Under the pieces are notes generated by a model. The model was not told where the DNA came from, ran no database searches, and saw only the letters and a program-made list of their open reading frames with translations. The translations under genes and the position numbers were made by a program. This document shows, one piece after another, positions 9,381-19,466 of a stretch of 53,688 bases of DNA (position 1 is the stretch's first letter; every line of letters starts with the position of its first letter). Source of the stretch: Methylobacterium ajmalii (lineage in GTDB: Bacteria; Pseudomonadota; Alphaproteobacteria; Rhizobiales; Beijerinckiaceae); the NCBI RefSeq assembly GCF_016613415.1, contig NZ_JACWCT010000067.1, forward strand, positions 1,837 through 55,524, written 5' to 3'.

Positions 9381-12002
9381 ATGCGTTCGCTTCGTCGCTC
9401 GGCATCGCCCTACGATGGCCTCATCGACACGCTCCGCGCGTTCCTGACGCGGCGGGCGACGGAGGTCACCGGCCTCGCCCTGCTCGTCGGGGCGGCGTGC
9501 TTCACCGTCGCCCTGGCGACCTGGTCGATCGACGACCCGAGCCTCAACCACGCCACCTCGCGCGCCGCCCGCAACCTGCTCGGCTTCGGCGGCGCGGTGG
9601 TGTCGGATCTCGGCATGCAGCTCCTGGGGCTCGGGGCGCTGGCCTTCGCGCTGCCCCCGGCCGTGTGGGGCATGCGGCTGCTGCGCACCCACCGCCTCGC
9701 CCGGATGCAGCTGCGGATCGTGCTCTGGATCATCGGCTTCGGGGCGGCGAGCGGCATGGCGAGCGCGCTGCCGCCGACCGCGCGCTGGCCGCTGCCGACC
9801 GGCCTCGGCGGCGTCGCCGGCGACGCGCTGCTCGGCGCCGCCAAGGCGATCGCCGGGCCGGCCGGGGCCTTCGCGGGCTTTCTCTACGCCGCGGTCGCGG
9901 TGATCAGCCTGACCGGCTCCTGCGGCTTCGGCCTGATCGAGGACGAGGACGGGGACGACGAGGCGGAGAGCTACGCCCCGGTGGTGAGCCGCTACGACGA
10001 GCGCCAGGGCCGCCGGGGCCCGGCGGCCTCGCACGACGACGAATCGCCCGGGATCGGCCTCGCCTCCCTGGGGGCGCTGGCGCACCTCGCGATGAGCGCC
10101 AAGGCGGCGGTGACCCAGCGGGTCGATTCGATCCGCGACGGCTCCTGGCGCCAGGCCGGCCACGACCCCTATGCCGGCAACTCGCCCGCGCTCGCCGCCC
10201 GCCGCGCCTTCGCCGAGCCCGGCGACGGCGAGGCCTGGGACGAGCCCGAGGCCGAGGCGCCCGCGCGCCCCGGCGCCAAGGGCGCGCCCAAACCTCCAGC
10301 CAAGGGCGGGCGGCGCGAGCCGGTCTTCGCGGATGGCGCCCCGCGCCGGGCCGAGCCGGCCTTCGAGGACGAGCCGGAGGACGACGAGGACGGGCTCGCC
10401 GCCGAGGCCGCACCCCGCGGCCGGGTCGCGCCCCCTCCCTCGCCGATCCAGACCCGCCGAGCCCCGGCGCCCGGGCCGGCCTCGCCGGATTCCTACGATC
10501 TGCCCGCGCTGACGCTCTTGGCCGAGCCGCGCCACCCGGCGCCGAGCGCCGCGGTCTCGACCGACGCGCTGGAGCAGAACGCCACCCTGCTCGAATCGAC
10601 GCTGGAGGATTTCGGCGTGCGCGGCGAGATTCTCGCCGTGCGCCCCGGCCCGGTGGTGACGCTCTACGAACTGGAGCCGGCGCCCGGGACCAAGTCGAGT
10701 CGCGTCATCTCGCTCGCCGACGACATCGCCCGCTCGATGTCGGCCGTCTCGGCCCGCGTCGCGGTCGTGCAGGGCCGCAACGCCATCGGCATCGAGCTGC
10801 CGAATGCGCGTCGCGAGACGGTGTACCTGCGCGAGCTCCTCGCCTCCCCGGCCTTCGCCGAGACCAAGCAGAAGCTCGCGCTCTGCTTGGGGAAAAACAT
10901 CGGCGGCGAGGCGATCATCGCCGATCTCGCCCGCATGCCCCACCTGCTGGTGGCCGGCACCACCGGCTCGGGCAAGTCGGTCGCCATCAACACCATGATC
11001 CTGTCGCTGCTCTACCGGATGACCCCGGAAGAGTGCCGCCTGATCATGGTCGATCCGAAGATGCTGGAGCTGTCGGTCTACGACGGCATCCCGCACCTGC
11101 TCTCTCCCGTCGTCACCGACCCCAAGAAGGCGGTCATCGCCCTCAAATGGGCGGTGCGCGAGATGGAGGAGCGCTACAAGAAGATGTCGAAGCTCGGGGT
11201 TCGCAACATCGACGGCTTCAACGCCCGGGTGGCGGAGGCGCGCGCGCGCGGCGAGGTGATCACCCGCACGGTCCAGACCGGCTTCGACCGCGAGACCGGC
11301 GAGGCGGTCTACGAGGACGAGATGATGGATCTCGCGCCCCTGCCCTACATCGTGATCGTGGTCGACGAGATGGCCGACCTGATGATGGTGGCGGGCAAGG
11401 ACATCGAGGGGGCGATCCAGCGCCTGGCCCAGATGGCGCGCGCCGCCGGCCTGCACCTGATCATGGCGACGCAGCGCCCGTCGGTGGACGTGATCACCGG
11501 CACGATCAAGGCGAACTTCCCGACCCGGATCTCCTTCCAGGTGACGAGCAAGATCGATTCGCGCACGATCCTGGGCGAGATGGGCGCCGAGCAGCTGCTG
11601 GGCCAGGGCGACATGCTGTTCATGGCGGGCGGCGGGCGCACGACCCGCGTGCACGGCCCGTTCTGCTCGGACGACGAGGTCGAGCAGGTGGTCGCCCACC
11701 TCAAGCGCCAGGGCCGGCCCTCGTATCTGGAGGCGGTGACCGCCGAGGAGGGCGAGGAGGAGCCGGACGCGCCGGTCATGGACCAGGGCGGCTTCGGCGA
11801 GCCGGGCGCCGATCTCTACGACCAGGCGGTGGCGGTGGTGCTGCGGGACAAGAAGGCGTCGACGAGCTACATCCAGCGCCGCCTGCAGATCGGCTACAAC
11901 CGCGCCGCTTCGCTGATGGAGCGGATGGAGCGCGAGGGCATCGTCGGCCCCGCCAACCATGCCGGCAAGCGCGAGATCCTGCTGGAGGAGCAGGACGGCT
12001 GA
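9381..12002 (+). CDS. ftsK: DNA translocase FtsK
   Basis: Septal DNA pump of 873 aa that helps to resolve and segregate chromosome ends at division. The N-terminal region has about four transmembrane helices (within 28-185), followed by a Pro/Glu/Ala-rich linker (about 190-380). The motor shows Walker A GTTGSGKS at 526-533 and Walker B-like [15 protein letters not shown] near 656, plus the signature [14 protein letters not shown]-terminal winged-helix gamma domain (about 805-870, [20 protein letters not shown]) should read polar KOPS sequences. The linker is short compared with E. coli, as is usual in alphaproteobacteria. ATG 9381 is the first start before the membrane region. Confidence 0.95.
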   Translation: MRSLRRSASPYDGLIDTLRAFLTRRATEVTGLALLVGAACFTVALATWSIDDPSLNHATSRAARNLLGFGGAVVSDLGMQLLGLGALAFALPPAVWGMRLLRTHRLARMQLRIVLWIIGFGAASGMASALPPTARWPLPTGLGGVAGDALLGAAKAIAGPAGAFAGFLYAAVAVISLTGSCGFGLIEDEDGDDEAESYAPVVSRYDERQGRRGPAASHDDESPGIGLASLGALAHLAMSAKAAVTQRVDSIRDGSWRQAGHDPYAGNSPALAARRAFAEPGDGEAWDEPEAEAPARPGAKGAPKPPAKGGRREPVFADGAPRRAEPAFEDEPEDDEDGLAAEAAPRGRVAPPPSPIQTRRAPAPGPASPDSYDLPALTLLAEPRHPAPSAAVSTDALEQNATLLESTLEDFGVRGEILAVRPGPVVTLYELEPAPGTKSSRVISLADDIARSMSAVSARVAVVQGRNAIGIELPNARRETVYLRELLASPAFAETKQKLALCLGKNIGGEAIIADLARMPHLLVAGTTGSGKSVAINTMILSLLYRMTPEECRLIMVDPKMLELSVYDGIPHLLSPVVTDPKKAVIALKWAVREMEERYKKMSKLGVRNIDGFNARVAEARARGEVITRTVQTGFDRETGEAVYEDEMMDLAPLPYIVIVVDEMADLMMVAGKDIEGAIQRLAQMARAAGLHLIMATQRPSVDVITGTIKANFPTRISFQVTSKIDSRTILGEMGAEQLLGQGDMLFMAGGGRTTRVHGPFCSDDEVEQVVAHLKRQGRPSYLEAVTAEEGEEEPDAPVMDQGGFGEPGADLYDQAVAVVLRDKKASTSYIQRRLQIGYNRAASLMERMEREGIVGPANHAGKREILLEEQDG

Positions 12003-12024
12003 GGCCGCCCTGCCGGAGCCCGCC

Positions 12025-13146
12025 TCAGCGCTGGCCGAAGCTCGCCTCCTTGAACAGGTCCTTCAGGTGGTGGGGCTGCGAGCGCCAGTACTGCTTGGGC
12101 GCCCGGACCCGGGCGCCGAGTTCCGCGGCGGCGTGCCAGGGCCAGCGCGGATCGTAGAGCATCGCGCGGGCGAGCGAGACCGCGTCCGCCTTGCCCTCGA
12201 CCAGGATCGCCTCGGCCTGGCGCGGCTCGGTGATCAGGCCGACCGCGATGGTGACGAGGTCGGTCGCCGCCCGCACCCGCTCGGCGAAGGGCACCTGGTA
12301 GCCCGGGCCGATCGCGATCTTCTGGCGGGGCGAGACGCCGCCGGTCGAGACGTGGATGGCGGCGGCGCCCCGCGCCTTCAGGGCCTGCGTGAACGCGATG
12401 GTCTGCTCGACCTCCCAGCCCTCCTCGACCCAGTCGGTCGCCGAGACCCGGGCCCAGACCGGGTTGCCCGCGGGAAACGCCTCGCGCACCGCGTCGAACA
12501 CCTCGAGGGGAAAGCGCATCCGGTTCTCGAGGCTGCCGCCGTACTCGTCGCTGCGCCGGTTGGCGAGCGGCGACAGGAACTGGTGCAGCAGGTAGCCGTG
12601 CGCGGCATGGATCTCCGCCGCCTCGATGCCGAGGCGCGCAGCCCGTCGGGCGGTGGCCGCGAACCCGTCGCGGATGCGCTTCATGTCCTCCCGGTCGAGC
12701 ATGCGCGGCGCGACCTCGCCCTCGGCATGGGCAAGCGGCGACGGCGCCTCGGTCAGCCAGCCATGGGGAGAATCCGGCGCCACCTGCTGGCCGCCGCGCC
12801 ACGGCGCCTCGCTCGACGCCTTGCGGCCGGCATGGGCGATCTGGATGCAGATCGGCACCGGCGCGTAGTCGCGCACCGCGTCGAGGACTTTCGCCAGCGC
12901 CCGCTCGGTGCCGTCGTCCCACAGGCCAAGGTCGCCGTGGGTGATCCGCGCCTCCGGCGAGACCGCGGTCGCCTCCAGTGTCAGGAGCCCGGAGCCCGAC
13001 ATCGCGAGCTGGCCGAGATGCATCATGTGCCAGTCGGTGGCCTCGCCGTCGCGGGCCGAATACTGGCACATCGGCGCGACGATGATGCGGTTCTCAAGCT
13101 CGAGGCCGTCGAGGCGCAGGGGCTGGAACAGGGCGGGGCTGCTCAT
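12025..13146 (-). CDS. NADH:flavin oxidoreductase, Old Yellow Enzyme (YqjM-like)
   Basis: FMN-dependent TIM-barrel ene-reductase of 373 aa that reduces activated C=C bonds with NAD(P)H. The N-terminal VAPMCQYSA places Cys27 where the thermophilic-like OYE subclass has its flavin-tuning cysteine. IHAAHGYLLHQFLSPLAN and RRSDEYGGSLENRMRFPLEV are family signatures, and the substrate-binding His pair lies in QIAHAGRKAS. It is convergent with ftsK, with only 22 bp between stops. The physiological substrate is unknown. Confidence 0.9.
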   Translation of the reverse strand: MSSPALFQPLRLDGLELENRIIVAPMCQYSARDGEATDWHMMHLGQLAMSGSGLLTLEATAVSPEARITHGDLGLWDDGTERALAKVLDAVRDYAPVPICIQIAHAGRKASSEAPWRGGQQVAPDSPHGWLTEAPSPLAHAEGEVAPRMLDREDMKRIRDGFAATARRAARLGIEAAEIHAAHGYLLHQFLSPLANRRSDEYGGSLENRMRFPLEVFDAVREAFPAGNPVWARVSATDWVEEGWEVEQTIAFTQALKARGAAAIHVSTGGVSPRQKIAIGPGYQVPFAERVRAATDLVTIAVGLITEPRQAEAILVEGKADAVSLARAMLYDPRWPWHAAAELGARVRAPKQYWRSQPHHLKDLFKEASFGQR

Positions 13147-13258
13147 GCGGGGTCTCCGGGTGGGGATGGCCGCAATGTGGCGCGCCCCACCCGCGCGAAC
13201 CAGCGCAGGCGCTGCAGGGCGCCTGCGCGTTAGCGCCTGATCGAGAAAGGCCGGTCGG

Positions 13259-13660
13259 TCACCAGCCCCGGCCGAGGCTCATGGCGATCCGGCTCGGACG
13301 GGTTCCGACCAGGGCGGCGGCCAAGCGCTTGCGCGCCCGGGTCGCGGCGCCGCGCGCGGCCGCGGCGGCGCGCGAGCGCAGCGAGGTGTCCTCGATCTCG
13401 GCCAGCCGCTCGCCCGCGCTCACCACGCGCTCGACCGCCTGCAGGGTCCTCGGGTCGGCCTCGGTGAGGGCGCAGATGTCCGACAGACTGCTGCGGAGCG
13501 CGTGCATCGCCTCGCGCGGGTCGGCCCCCCGGGCGAGGTCGAGGATGCCCTGCTCGATGCGCTCCAGGAGCACCTCCAGCGGCTCCGGCACCACGGCGGC
13601 GACCGCGACCGGTCCGGCGCCCTGGCACGACGGCTCCCCGTAGATCCCCGAAACGAGCAT
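13259..13660 (-). CDS. Hypothetical protein, alanine-rich helical
   Basis: A 133-aa protein I do not recognise. It is mostly predicted helix (VLLERIEQGILDLARG, then a long Ala/Arg-rich helix near 90-120) with no signal peptide or membrane span. ATG 13660 is preferred to an upstream in-frame start because GAGGAG lies at the correct distance (about 13665-13675). Codon usage is normal for the window. It is divergent from the GAF-EAL gene. Confidence 0.6.
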   Translation of the reverse strand: MLVSGIYGEPSCQGAGPVAVAAVVPEPLEVLLERIEQGILDLARGADPREAMHALRSSLSDICALTEADPRTLQAVERVVSAGERLAEIEDTSLRSRAAAAARGAATRARKRLAAALVGTRPSRIAMSLGRGW

Positions 13661-13760
13661 GGCGACTCCTCTACGCGCGGAGACCGGCCGCAGATCACAC
13701 GCCATGGTGCCAAACCCGTCGAGGCAATTCAACCACTTGTGCGAGCCCAACGGCTCGGTT

Positions 13761-13997
13761 AGATATCCAAGTTCTTACTACAATCCATTGCACCAAGATC
13801 GAGCCTCAGGCCAAAGATGTCGAACTGTATCTTTCCTGATCCTCGGCCATTCCATTGCAACATTTCCGCCGATACCCGCCCTCGAAGACATCCGCTGTTC
13901 GGGCCATCCTCACCCTGAGGACGCATCTAGAATATTCGCAAATACATATAATATACCATCGAGCGCATCACCGAAACTGACGAAGCCGGACCGAACG
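13761..13997. promoter_or_regulatory. AT-rich upstream region of the GAF-EAL gene
   Basis: About 240 bp of unusually AT-rich DNA for this genome, including the stretch near 13931-13955 with repeated ATAAT/TATA-like words. It separates the divergent hypothetical gene and the EAL gene, so it probably carries both promoters. A fragment near 13908-13930 (CCATCCTCACCCTGAGGACG) resembles the ends of the dispersed inverted-repeat element at 19.1 and 51.2 kb. No individual promoter can be assigned with confidence. Confidence 0.4.
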
Positions 13998-15245
13998 ATG
14001 CCCCTGCGTCCCATTTTCGGCGATCATCCCGGCAACACCGGCGACCAGGTCCTGTCCCTGCTCCGGGCGGTCCGCCGCCACCTGGCGATGGATGTCGGCT
14101 TCATCTCAGAATTCGTCGCGGGCGATCGGATAATCCGCTTCTCGGATGTCGGGGGACCGGCCCCGAATCCCGTCATGGTCGGCACCTCGGCGCCGCTGGA
14201 GCAGAGCTTCTGCTACTACGTCGCCAAGGGCCTGATGCCCGGGCTGATGCCGAACGCGGCGGACGATCCCGTCGCCGCCGCCATGCCGGTCACCCGCGAC
14301 ATGCCGGTCGGCGCGCATCTGAGCGTCCCGCTCCGCCATGCCGACGGCGAGGCCTTCGGGACGCTGTGCTGCTTCAGCTACGCGCCGGATCGCAGCCTCA
14401 CCGCCCGCGACCTCGGCCTGCTGCGCCTGTGCGCCGAGATGGTGGAGGCGATCCTGGCCCGCGACCACGGCGCTGCGCGCGAACGCGACGCCAAACGCCG
14501 GCGCATCGCCGCCCTGCTCAAGTCGGACGCGATCGAGATGGCGTTCCAGCCGATCTACCGCACCCAGGACGGGAGCCTCGCCGCCTTCGAGGCGCTGGCC
14601 CGCTTCCCGTCGCCGCCCGGCCAGGGCCCCGACATCTGGTTCGCCGACGCGGCGGAGGTCGGCCTCGGGGAGGAGCTCGAACACCTCGCCCTGCGCAAGG
14701 CCCTGGCGGCGTTCCCGGCCCTTCCCGCCGGGATCAAGCTGTCGGTGAACCTGTCGCCCTCGGCCCTCGCCTCGCACCGGCTCGTCGAGGCGCTGGGCGA
14801 CGTTCCCTCGGAGCGGCTGGTGATCGAGCTGACGGAGCACGCGGCGGTGGCGTCCTACGAGGAGCTGCGCGCGGTGCTCGATCCGCTGCGCGCCCGCGGC
14901 CTTTTCCTGGCGATCGACGACGTCGGGGCCGGCCACGCCACGCTGCGGCACGTCCTCGACCTCGCCCCCGAGATCATCAAGCTCGACATGAGCCTGATCC
15001 GCCACATCGACACCCATTCCGGCCGCCGCGCGCTGACCGAGGCGCTCACCGGCTACGGCCGGCGCATCGGCTGTGAGATCGTCGCCGAGGGGGTGGAGAC
15101 CGAAGCCGAGTACGCGGTGCTGCGGGGCATCGGCGTGACGCGGGTGCAGGGCTTCCTGACCGGCCGGCCGATGGCGCTCCAGGCCGCCGCCGCGCTCCCG
15201 CCGTTCGGGACGGTCGCCCGCCGGGAGGCCGCGGCGACCGGCTGA
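13998..15245 (+). CDS. GAF-EAL cyclic di-GMP phosphodiesterase
   Basis: Soluble 415-aa protein predicted to hydrolyse cyclic di-GMP. The N-terminal GAF domain (about 15-155) ends in the typical GEAFGTLCCFSY strand. The EAL domain (about 172-400) has the signature FEAL with Glu198, the metal ligands in NLSPSAL and ELTEHAA, IDDVGAGHATL (loop 6, usually DDFGxGxSSL), the catalytic Lys in IIKLDMSLI and AEGVETEAEY. All catalytic positions I can check are present. ATG 13998 starts directly before the GAF domain; an open frame extends much further upstream but is AT-rich and not protein-like. Confidence 0.85.
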   Translation: MPLRPIFGDHPGNTGDQVLSLLRAVRRHLAMDVGFISEFVAGDRIIRFSDVGGPAPNPVMVGTSAPLEQSFCYYVAKGLMPGLMPNAADDPVAAAMPVTRDMPVGAHLSVPLRHADGEAFGTLCCFSYAPDRSLTARDLGLLRLCAEMVEAILARDHGAARERDAKRRRIAALLKSDAIEMAFQPIYRTQDGSLAAFEALARFPSPPGQGPDIWFADAAEVGLGEELEHLALRKALAAFPALPAGIKLSVNLSPSALASHRLVEALGDVPSERLVIELTEHAAVASYEELRAVLDPLRARGLFLAIDDVGAGHATLRHVLDLAPEIIKLDMSLIRHIDTHSGRRALTEALTGYGRRIGCEIVAEGVETEAEYAVLRGIGVTRVQGFLTGRPMALQAAAALPPFGTVARREAAATG

Positions 15246-15265
15246 CCGGGCCGGATCGGGGCGTC

Positions 15266-15287
15266 GCGGATCGCGCGCGCGATCCGC
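15266..15287. terminator. Perfect 22-bp palindrome between convergent genes
   Basis: The bases 15266-15287 form an exact palindrome (left half GCGGATCGCGC), lying between the ends of the GAF-EAL gene and prpE and touching the prpE stop. It can fold as a strong hairpin on either strand and probably acts as a bidirectional terminator or mRNA end stabiliser. There is no T-run. Confidence 0.5.
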
Positions 15288-17198
15288 TCAGCCGAGGCCC
15301 CGCTCCCGCAGCGAGGCGCCGATCTCGTCGAGCACGGCGGGATCCTCGATGGTCGGCGGCATCGTCCAGGCGTCACCGTCGGCGATCTTCTTCATCGTGC
15401 CGCGCAGGATCTTGCCCGAACGGGTCTTGGGCAGGCGCCCGACCGTGAGGGCGAGGCGGAAGGCGGCGACCGGGCCGATGCGCTCGCGCACCAGCGCCAC
15501 CAGCTCGCGCTCGATGACGTCAGGCGCCTTCGCGACGCCGGCCTTCAGCACCACGAAGCCGCACGGCGCCTCGCCCTTGAGGGCGTCCTTGATGCCGATC
15601 ACCGCGCATTCGGCGACCGCCGGATGGGACGCCAGCACCTCCTCCATGCCGCCGGTCGAGAGGCGGTGGCCGGCGACGTTGATGATGTCGTCGGTGCGGC
15701 CCATGACGTAGACGTAGCCGTCGCGGTCGAGGAAGCCGGCATCCGAGGTGTTGTAGTAGCCCGGATAGGTCGCGAGGTAGCTCTCGCGGAAGCGCTCGTC
15801 CTGCCGCCACAGGGTCGGCAGCGCACCGGGGGGCAGCGGCAGCCTGATGGCGATCGTCCCCATCGTGTCGGCGGGCACCGGCTTGCCGGATTCGTCGAGC
15901 ACCTGCACGTCCCAGCCCGGCATCGGCACCGTCGGGCTGCCGTGCTTGACCGGGAGGGCGCCCAAGCCCACCGGGTTGGCGGCGATCGGCCACCCGGTCT
16001 CGGTCTGCCACCAATGGTCCACCACCGGCACGCCGAGGATCCGCTCGGCCCACGCCACGGTGTCGGGGTCGGCCCGCTCGCCGGCGAGGAACAGGGTGCG
16101 GAAGCGCGAGAGGTCGTGGCCCTGCATCAGGCGGGCCTCCGGATCCTCCTTCTTCACCGCCCTCAGCGCCGTCGGCGCGGTGAACAGCGCCACCGCCCCG
16201 GTCTCGGCGATCACGCGCCAGAACGCCCCGGCATCGGGCGTGCCGACCGGCTTGCCCTCGTACAGCACCGTGGTGCAGCCGTGCAGCAGCGGCCCGTAGA
16301 CGATGTAGGAATGGCCCACCACCCAGCCGACGTCGGAGGCGCACCAGTAGGTCTCGCCGGGGGCGACGCCGTAGAGGTTCGGCATCGACCAGGCCAGCGC
16401 CACGAGGTAGCCGCCGGTGTCGCGCACCACGCCCTTGGGCTTGCCGGTGGTGCCCGAGGTGTAGAGCACGTAGAGCGGATCGGTGGCGGCGACCGGTACG
16501 CAAGGCGCGGCGCGGCCCGCGGTCCTGGCCTGCGCCACGGCCTCATTCCAATCCCGGTCGCGCGCCTCGACCATCTCGGCGACGGCTTGCGGCCGCTGCA
16601 GGATCAGGCAGGAATCGGGTTTGTGCGAGGAGAGGCGGCAGGCCTCGTCGAGGAGCGGCTTGTAGGCGACGACCCGGGCCGGTTCGATGCCGCAGGAGGC
16701 GGCGAGCACCACCTTGGGGGCGGCGTCCTCGATGCGGGCGGCGAGCTCGCGGGCGGCGAACCCCCCGAACACCACCGAGTGCACCGCGCCGATGCGGGCG
16801 CAGGCCAGCATCGCGAACAGCGCTTCGGGCACCATCGGCATGTAGAGCACCACCCGGTCGCCGCGCCCGACGCCGAGATCCTGCAGCACGGCGGCGAGCG
16901 ACGCGACCTCGTCGAGAAGCTCCGCGTAGGTGATCCGGCGCTTCGTCCCGGTGACGGGGGACTCGTACAGGATCGCCGCCTGCTCGCCGCGGCCGGCCGC
17001 GACGTGGCGGTCGACCGCGTTGTGGCACGCATTGACCTCGGCGCCCACGAACCAGCGGCCGTAGGGTCCTTCCCCGGGGGAGAAGACCCGGGAGGGGGGC
17101 GTCACCCAGTCGATCGCCTGCGCGGCGTCGCCCCAGAACGCCTCCGGGTCGCGCTGCCAGGCGGCATAGGTCTCCGGGTAGCGGCTCGGGCTGGCCAT
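15288..17198 (-). CDS. prpE: Propionyl-CoA synthetase / acetyl-CoA synthetase-like
   Basis: AMP-forming acyl-CoA synthetase of 636 aa in the ACS/PrpE branch. It activates propionate (or acetate) to the CoA ester. The core motif YTSGTTGKPKGVV is at 246-258, and the N-terminal RWFVGAEVNACHNAVDRHV and SPVTGTKRRITYAEL segments are closer to PrpE/ACSS3 than to Acs. The C-terminal lysine motif RLPKTRSGKILRG, a target of regulatory acylation in this family, is present. ATG 17198 has a GGAGGA site just upstream. It is divergent from the next acyl-CoA synthetase; propionyl-CoA would enter the methylcitrate or ethylmalonyl-CoA routes. Confidence 0.85.
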   Translation of the reverse strand: MASPSRYPETYAAWQRDPEAFWGDAAQAIDWVTPPSRVFSPGEGPYGRWFVGAEVNACHNAVDRHVAAGRGEQAAILYESPVTGTKRRITYAELLDEVASLAAVLQDLGVGRGDRVVLYMPMVPEALFAMLACARIGAVHSVVFGGFAARELAARIEDAAPKVVLAASCGIEPARVVAYKPLLDEACRLSSHKPDSCLILQRPQAVAEMVEARDRDWNEAVAQARTAGRAAPCVPVAATDPLYVLYTSGTTGKPKGVVRDTGGYLVALAWSMPNLYGVAPGETYWCASDVGWVVGHSYIVYGPLLHGCTTVLYEGKPVGTPDAGAFWRVIAETGAVALFTAPTALRAVKKEDPEARLMQGHDLSRFRTLFLAGERADPDTVAWAERILGVPVVDHWWQTETGWPIAANPVGLGALPVKHGSPTVPMPGWDVQVLDESGKPVPADTMGTIAIRLPLPPGALPTLWRQDERFRESYLATYPGYYNTSDAGFLDRDGYVYVMGRTDDIINVAGHRLSTGGMEEVLASHPAVAECAVIGIKDALKGEAPCGFVVLKAGVAKAPDVIERELVALVRERIGPVAAFRLALTVGRLPKTRSGKILRGTMKKIADGDAWTMPPTIEDPAVLDEIGASLRERGLG

Positions 17199-17354
17199 GG
17201 CGTCGTCCTCCGGTGCCGACCGTCTCGGGGCGGTCGTGCGCCTGGGATAGAGCAGCGGCCGCGGCCTCCGGAAGTCGAACTTTCGTAAGGACCGAGATGG
17301 ATTGATCGCGCCGTCCTCGCGGGTACTGTGGCCGGACAGGCAGCAGGACGACCC

Positions 17355-18986
17355 ATGACCGGCGCGACGATCTACGATCACGGCCTCGACCGGAACCCGG
17401 CGAACCACCAGCCGCTGACGCCGCTCACCTTCCTGGAGCGGGCCGCCGCGGTCTTCCCGGACCGCACCGCGGTGATCCACGGGGGCCTGCGCCGCAGCTA
17501 CCGCGACCTCTACGCCCGCTGCCGGCGCCTCGCCTCGGCCTTGAGCGCCCACGGCATCGGCCGCGGCGACACGGTGGCGGTGATGCTCGCCAACACCCCG
17601 GCGATGATCGAGTGCCATTACGGGGTCCCGATGGCCGGAGCGGTGCTCAACACCCTCAACACGAGGCTCGACGCCGCGATCATCGGCTTCTGCCTCGATC
17701 ACGGCGAGGCCAAGGTGGTGATCACCGACCGGGAATTCGCCCGCACCATGGGGCCGGCCTTGCGCCAAGCCGGGGCGACGCCGCTCGTCATCGATTACGA
17801 CGACCCGGAATACGACGGCCCGGGCGAGCGGCTCGGCACGATCGAGTACGAGGACTTCCTGGCCGGGGGCGATCCCGCCCATGCCTGGACGATGCCGGGC
17901 GACGAGTGGGACGCGATCAGCCTCAACTACACGTCGGGCACCACCGGCGACCCGAAGGGCGTGGTCTACCACCATCGCGGCGCCTCGCTGCTCGCGGTCG
18001 GCAACGTGGTGGCGGGCAACCTCGGCCGGCATCCGGTCTATCTCTGGACCCTGCCGATGTTCCACTGCAACGGCTGGTGCTTCCCCTGGACCCTGTCGGT
18101 CGTGGCCGGCACCCATGTCTGCCTGCGGCAGGTCCGGGCCAAGGCGATGTACGACGCCATCGCCGATCACGGGGTGACGCATCTGTGCGGCGCGCCGATC
18201 GTGATGTCGCTCCTCATCAACGCGCCGGCGGCCGAGCGCCGCGACCTGCCGCGCCGGGTCTCGTTCCTCACCGCCGCCGCGCCGCCGCCGGAGGCGGTGC
18301 TCGCCGGGATGGCGGAGGCCGGGTTCGACGTCACCCACGTCTACGGGCTGACCGAGACCTACGGCCCCGCGGTGGTGAACGAGTGGCACGCCGACTGGGA
18401 TGCCTTGAGCAAGGACGAGCAGGCCGCCCGCAAGGCGCGCCAGGGCGTGCGCTACCCGCCGCTCGAGGCCCTGGACGTGCTCGATCCCGAGACGATGGAG
18501 CCGGTGCCCGCCGACGGCGAGACGCTCGGCGAGGTGATGTTCCGCGGCAACGTGGTGATGCGCGGCTACCTGAAGAACCCGAGCGCCACCGAGGCCGCCT
18601 TCAAGGGCGGCTGGTTCCACTCGGGCGACCTCGGGGTGAAGCACCCGGACGGCTACATCCAGCTCAAGGACCGCTCGAAGGACATCATCATCTCAGGGGG
18701 AGAGAACATCTCGTCGATCGAGGTCGAGGAGGCTTTGTTCAAGCACCCGGCGGTGGCGGCCGCCGCGGTAGTGGCCAAGCCCGACGAGAAATGGGGCGAG
18801 ACGCCGTGCGCCTTCGTCGAGCTGAAAGGCTCCGAGACGGTCTCGGCCGAGGAGCTGATCGGCTGGTGCCGCCGCTCGCTCGCCGGATTCAAGGTGCCCC
18901 GGCACGTCGTCTTCACGGAACTGCCGAAGACCTCGACCGGCAAGGTGCAGAAGTTCGTGCTGCGGGAGATGGCGAAGGCCCTGTGA
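17355..18986 (+). CDS. AMP-dependent acyl-CoA synthetase (medium/long chain, DmdB-like)
   Basis: Acyl-CoA synthetase of 543 aa that adenylates a carboxylic acid and transfers it to CoA. Motif I is YTSGTTGDPKGV at 192-203, motif II VYGLTETYGP, and the C-terminal hinge and lysine are GWFHSGDLGVKHPDGYIQL and LPKTSTGKVQK. The sequence around FHCNGWCFPWTL is typical of the subgroup containing methylmercaptopropionate-CoA ligase and medium-chain enzymes. The exact acid cannot be decided. ATG 17355 precedes the standard N-terminal segment (NHQPLTPLTFLERAA). It is divergent from prpE with 156 bp between. Confidence 0.87.
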   Translation: MTGATIYDHGLDRNPANHQPLTPLTFLERAAAVFPDRTAVIHGGLRRSYRDLYARCRRLASALSAHGIGRGDTVAVMLANTPAMIECHYGVPMAGAVLNTLNTRLDAAIIGFCLDHGEAKVVITDREFARTMGPALRQAGATPLVIDYDDPEYDGPGERLGTIEYEDFLAGGDPAHAWTMPGDEWDAISLNYTSGTTGDPKGVVYHHRGASLLAVGNVVAGNLGRHPVYLWTLPMFHCNGWCFPWTLSVVAGTHVCLRQVRAKAMYDAIADHGVTHLCGAPIVMSLLINAPAAERRDLPRRVSFLTAAAPPPEAVLAGMAEAGFDVTHVYGLTETYGPAVVNEWHADWDALSKDEQAARKARQGVRYPPLEALDVLDPETMEPVPADGETLGEVMFRGNVVMRGYLKNPSATEAAFKGGWFHSGDLGVKHPDGYIQLKDRSKDIIISGGENISSIEVEEALFKHPAVAAAAVVAKPDEKWGETPCAFVELKGSETVSAEELIGWCRRSLAGFKVPRHVVFTELPKTSTGKVQKFVLREMAKAL

Positions 18987-19466
18987 CGGGACCCCGGCGA
19001 TTCGGGCCGGACGCCGGGCATCCAGGCTTCGAGCCATTCAAGCCCGCTCGGCCCGAATTGGAGACGACCTCCTGACCTCTACCTCATCCTGAGGTGTCAG
19101 TTCATCGCAGATGAACTGACCTCGAAGGAGGGCTCCAGAAGTCTCGCGATCCCTGCAGCCCTTCTTCGAGGTCAGCCGATCACGGATCGACCAACGCCTC
19201 GGGATGAGGATGCGAATCGGATCGAAGATCGTCGCCCTGTGAGCCCGGTTCGTCGAACGGGCACCCGCGGCCTCGGTGCGAGGTGCCGGCGGACGGGCTT
19301 CTCCATAAAGTAAACGACCGCCGAAACGGCGCCGGCGGGACCCACCCCGCGTCGCGCAGTCTGCGCTATCCATCTCGCGGGAGCAGAACCCGCCGGTCGT
19401 CTTGAGCAATGAGCGAGGACCGCCGCGTCGATACGCCGACGCGGCGGCGCGCTGAATTCTGCCGGG
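18987..19466. other. Intergenic region, 480 bp, with a dispersed repeat
   Basis: No gene found. The left part contains the inverted-repeat element listed at 19081-19210. The remainder (19211-19466) shows only poor shadow frames and no recognisable RNA. Confidence 0.5.
19081..19210 (+). repeat. Dispersed inverted-repeat element, copy 1
   Basis: The unit begins ACCTCATCCTGAGGTGTCAG and ends near CCTCGGGATGAGG, so its ends are inverted repeats. Inside are a 9-bp hairpin (TCAGTTCAT/ATGAACTGA at 19097-19120) and the pair CTCGAAGGAGGGCTCC / CCCTTCTTCGAGGTCAG. The reverse complement of 51185-51326 follows the same order of blocks, so this is one family in two orientations. No coding capacity is apparent; it is probably a non-autonomous palindromic repeat of the REP/RPE kind. 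Confidence 0.75.

Noticed and set aside
9345..11960. An 871-residue minus-strand frame opposite ftsK
   Set aside because: Compositionally a shadow (His/Asp/Arg/Gly-rich) and opposite an unmistakable FtsK.
17199..18644. Extension of the prpE frame upstream by about 480 codons
   Set aside because: The added part is antisense to the second acyl-CoA synthetase; the family start and a GGAGGA site are at 17198.
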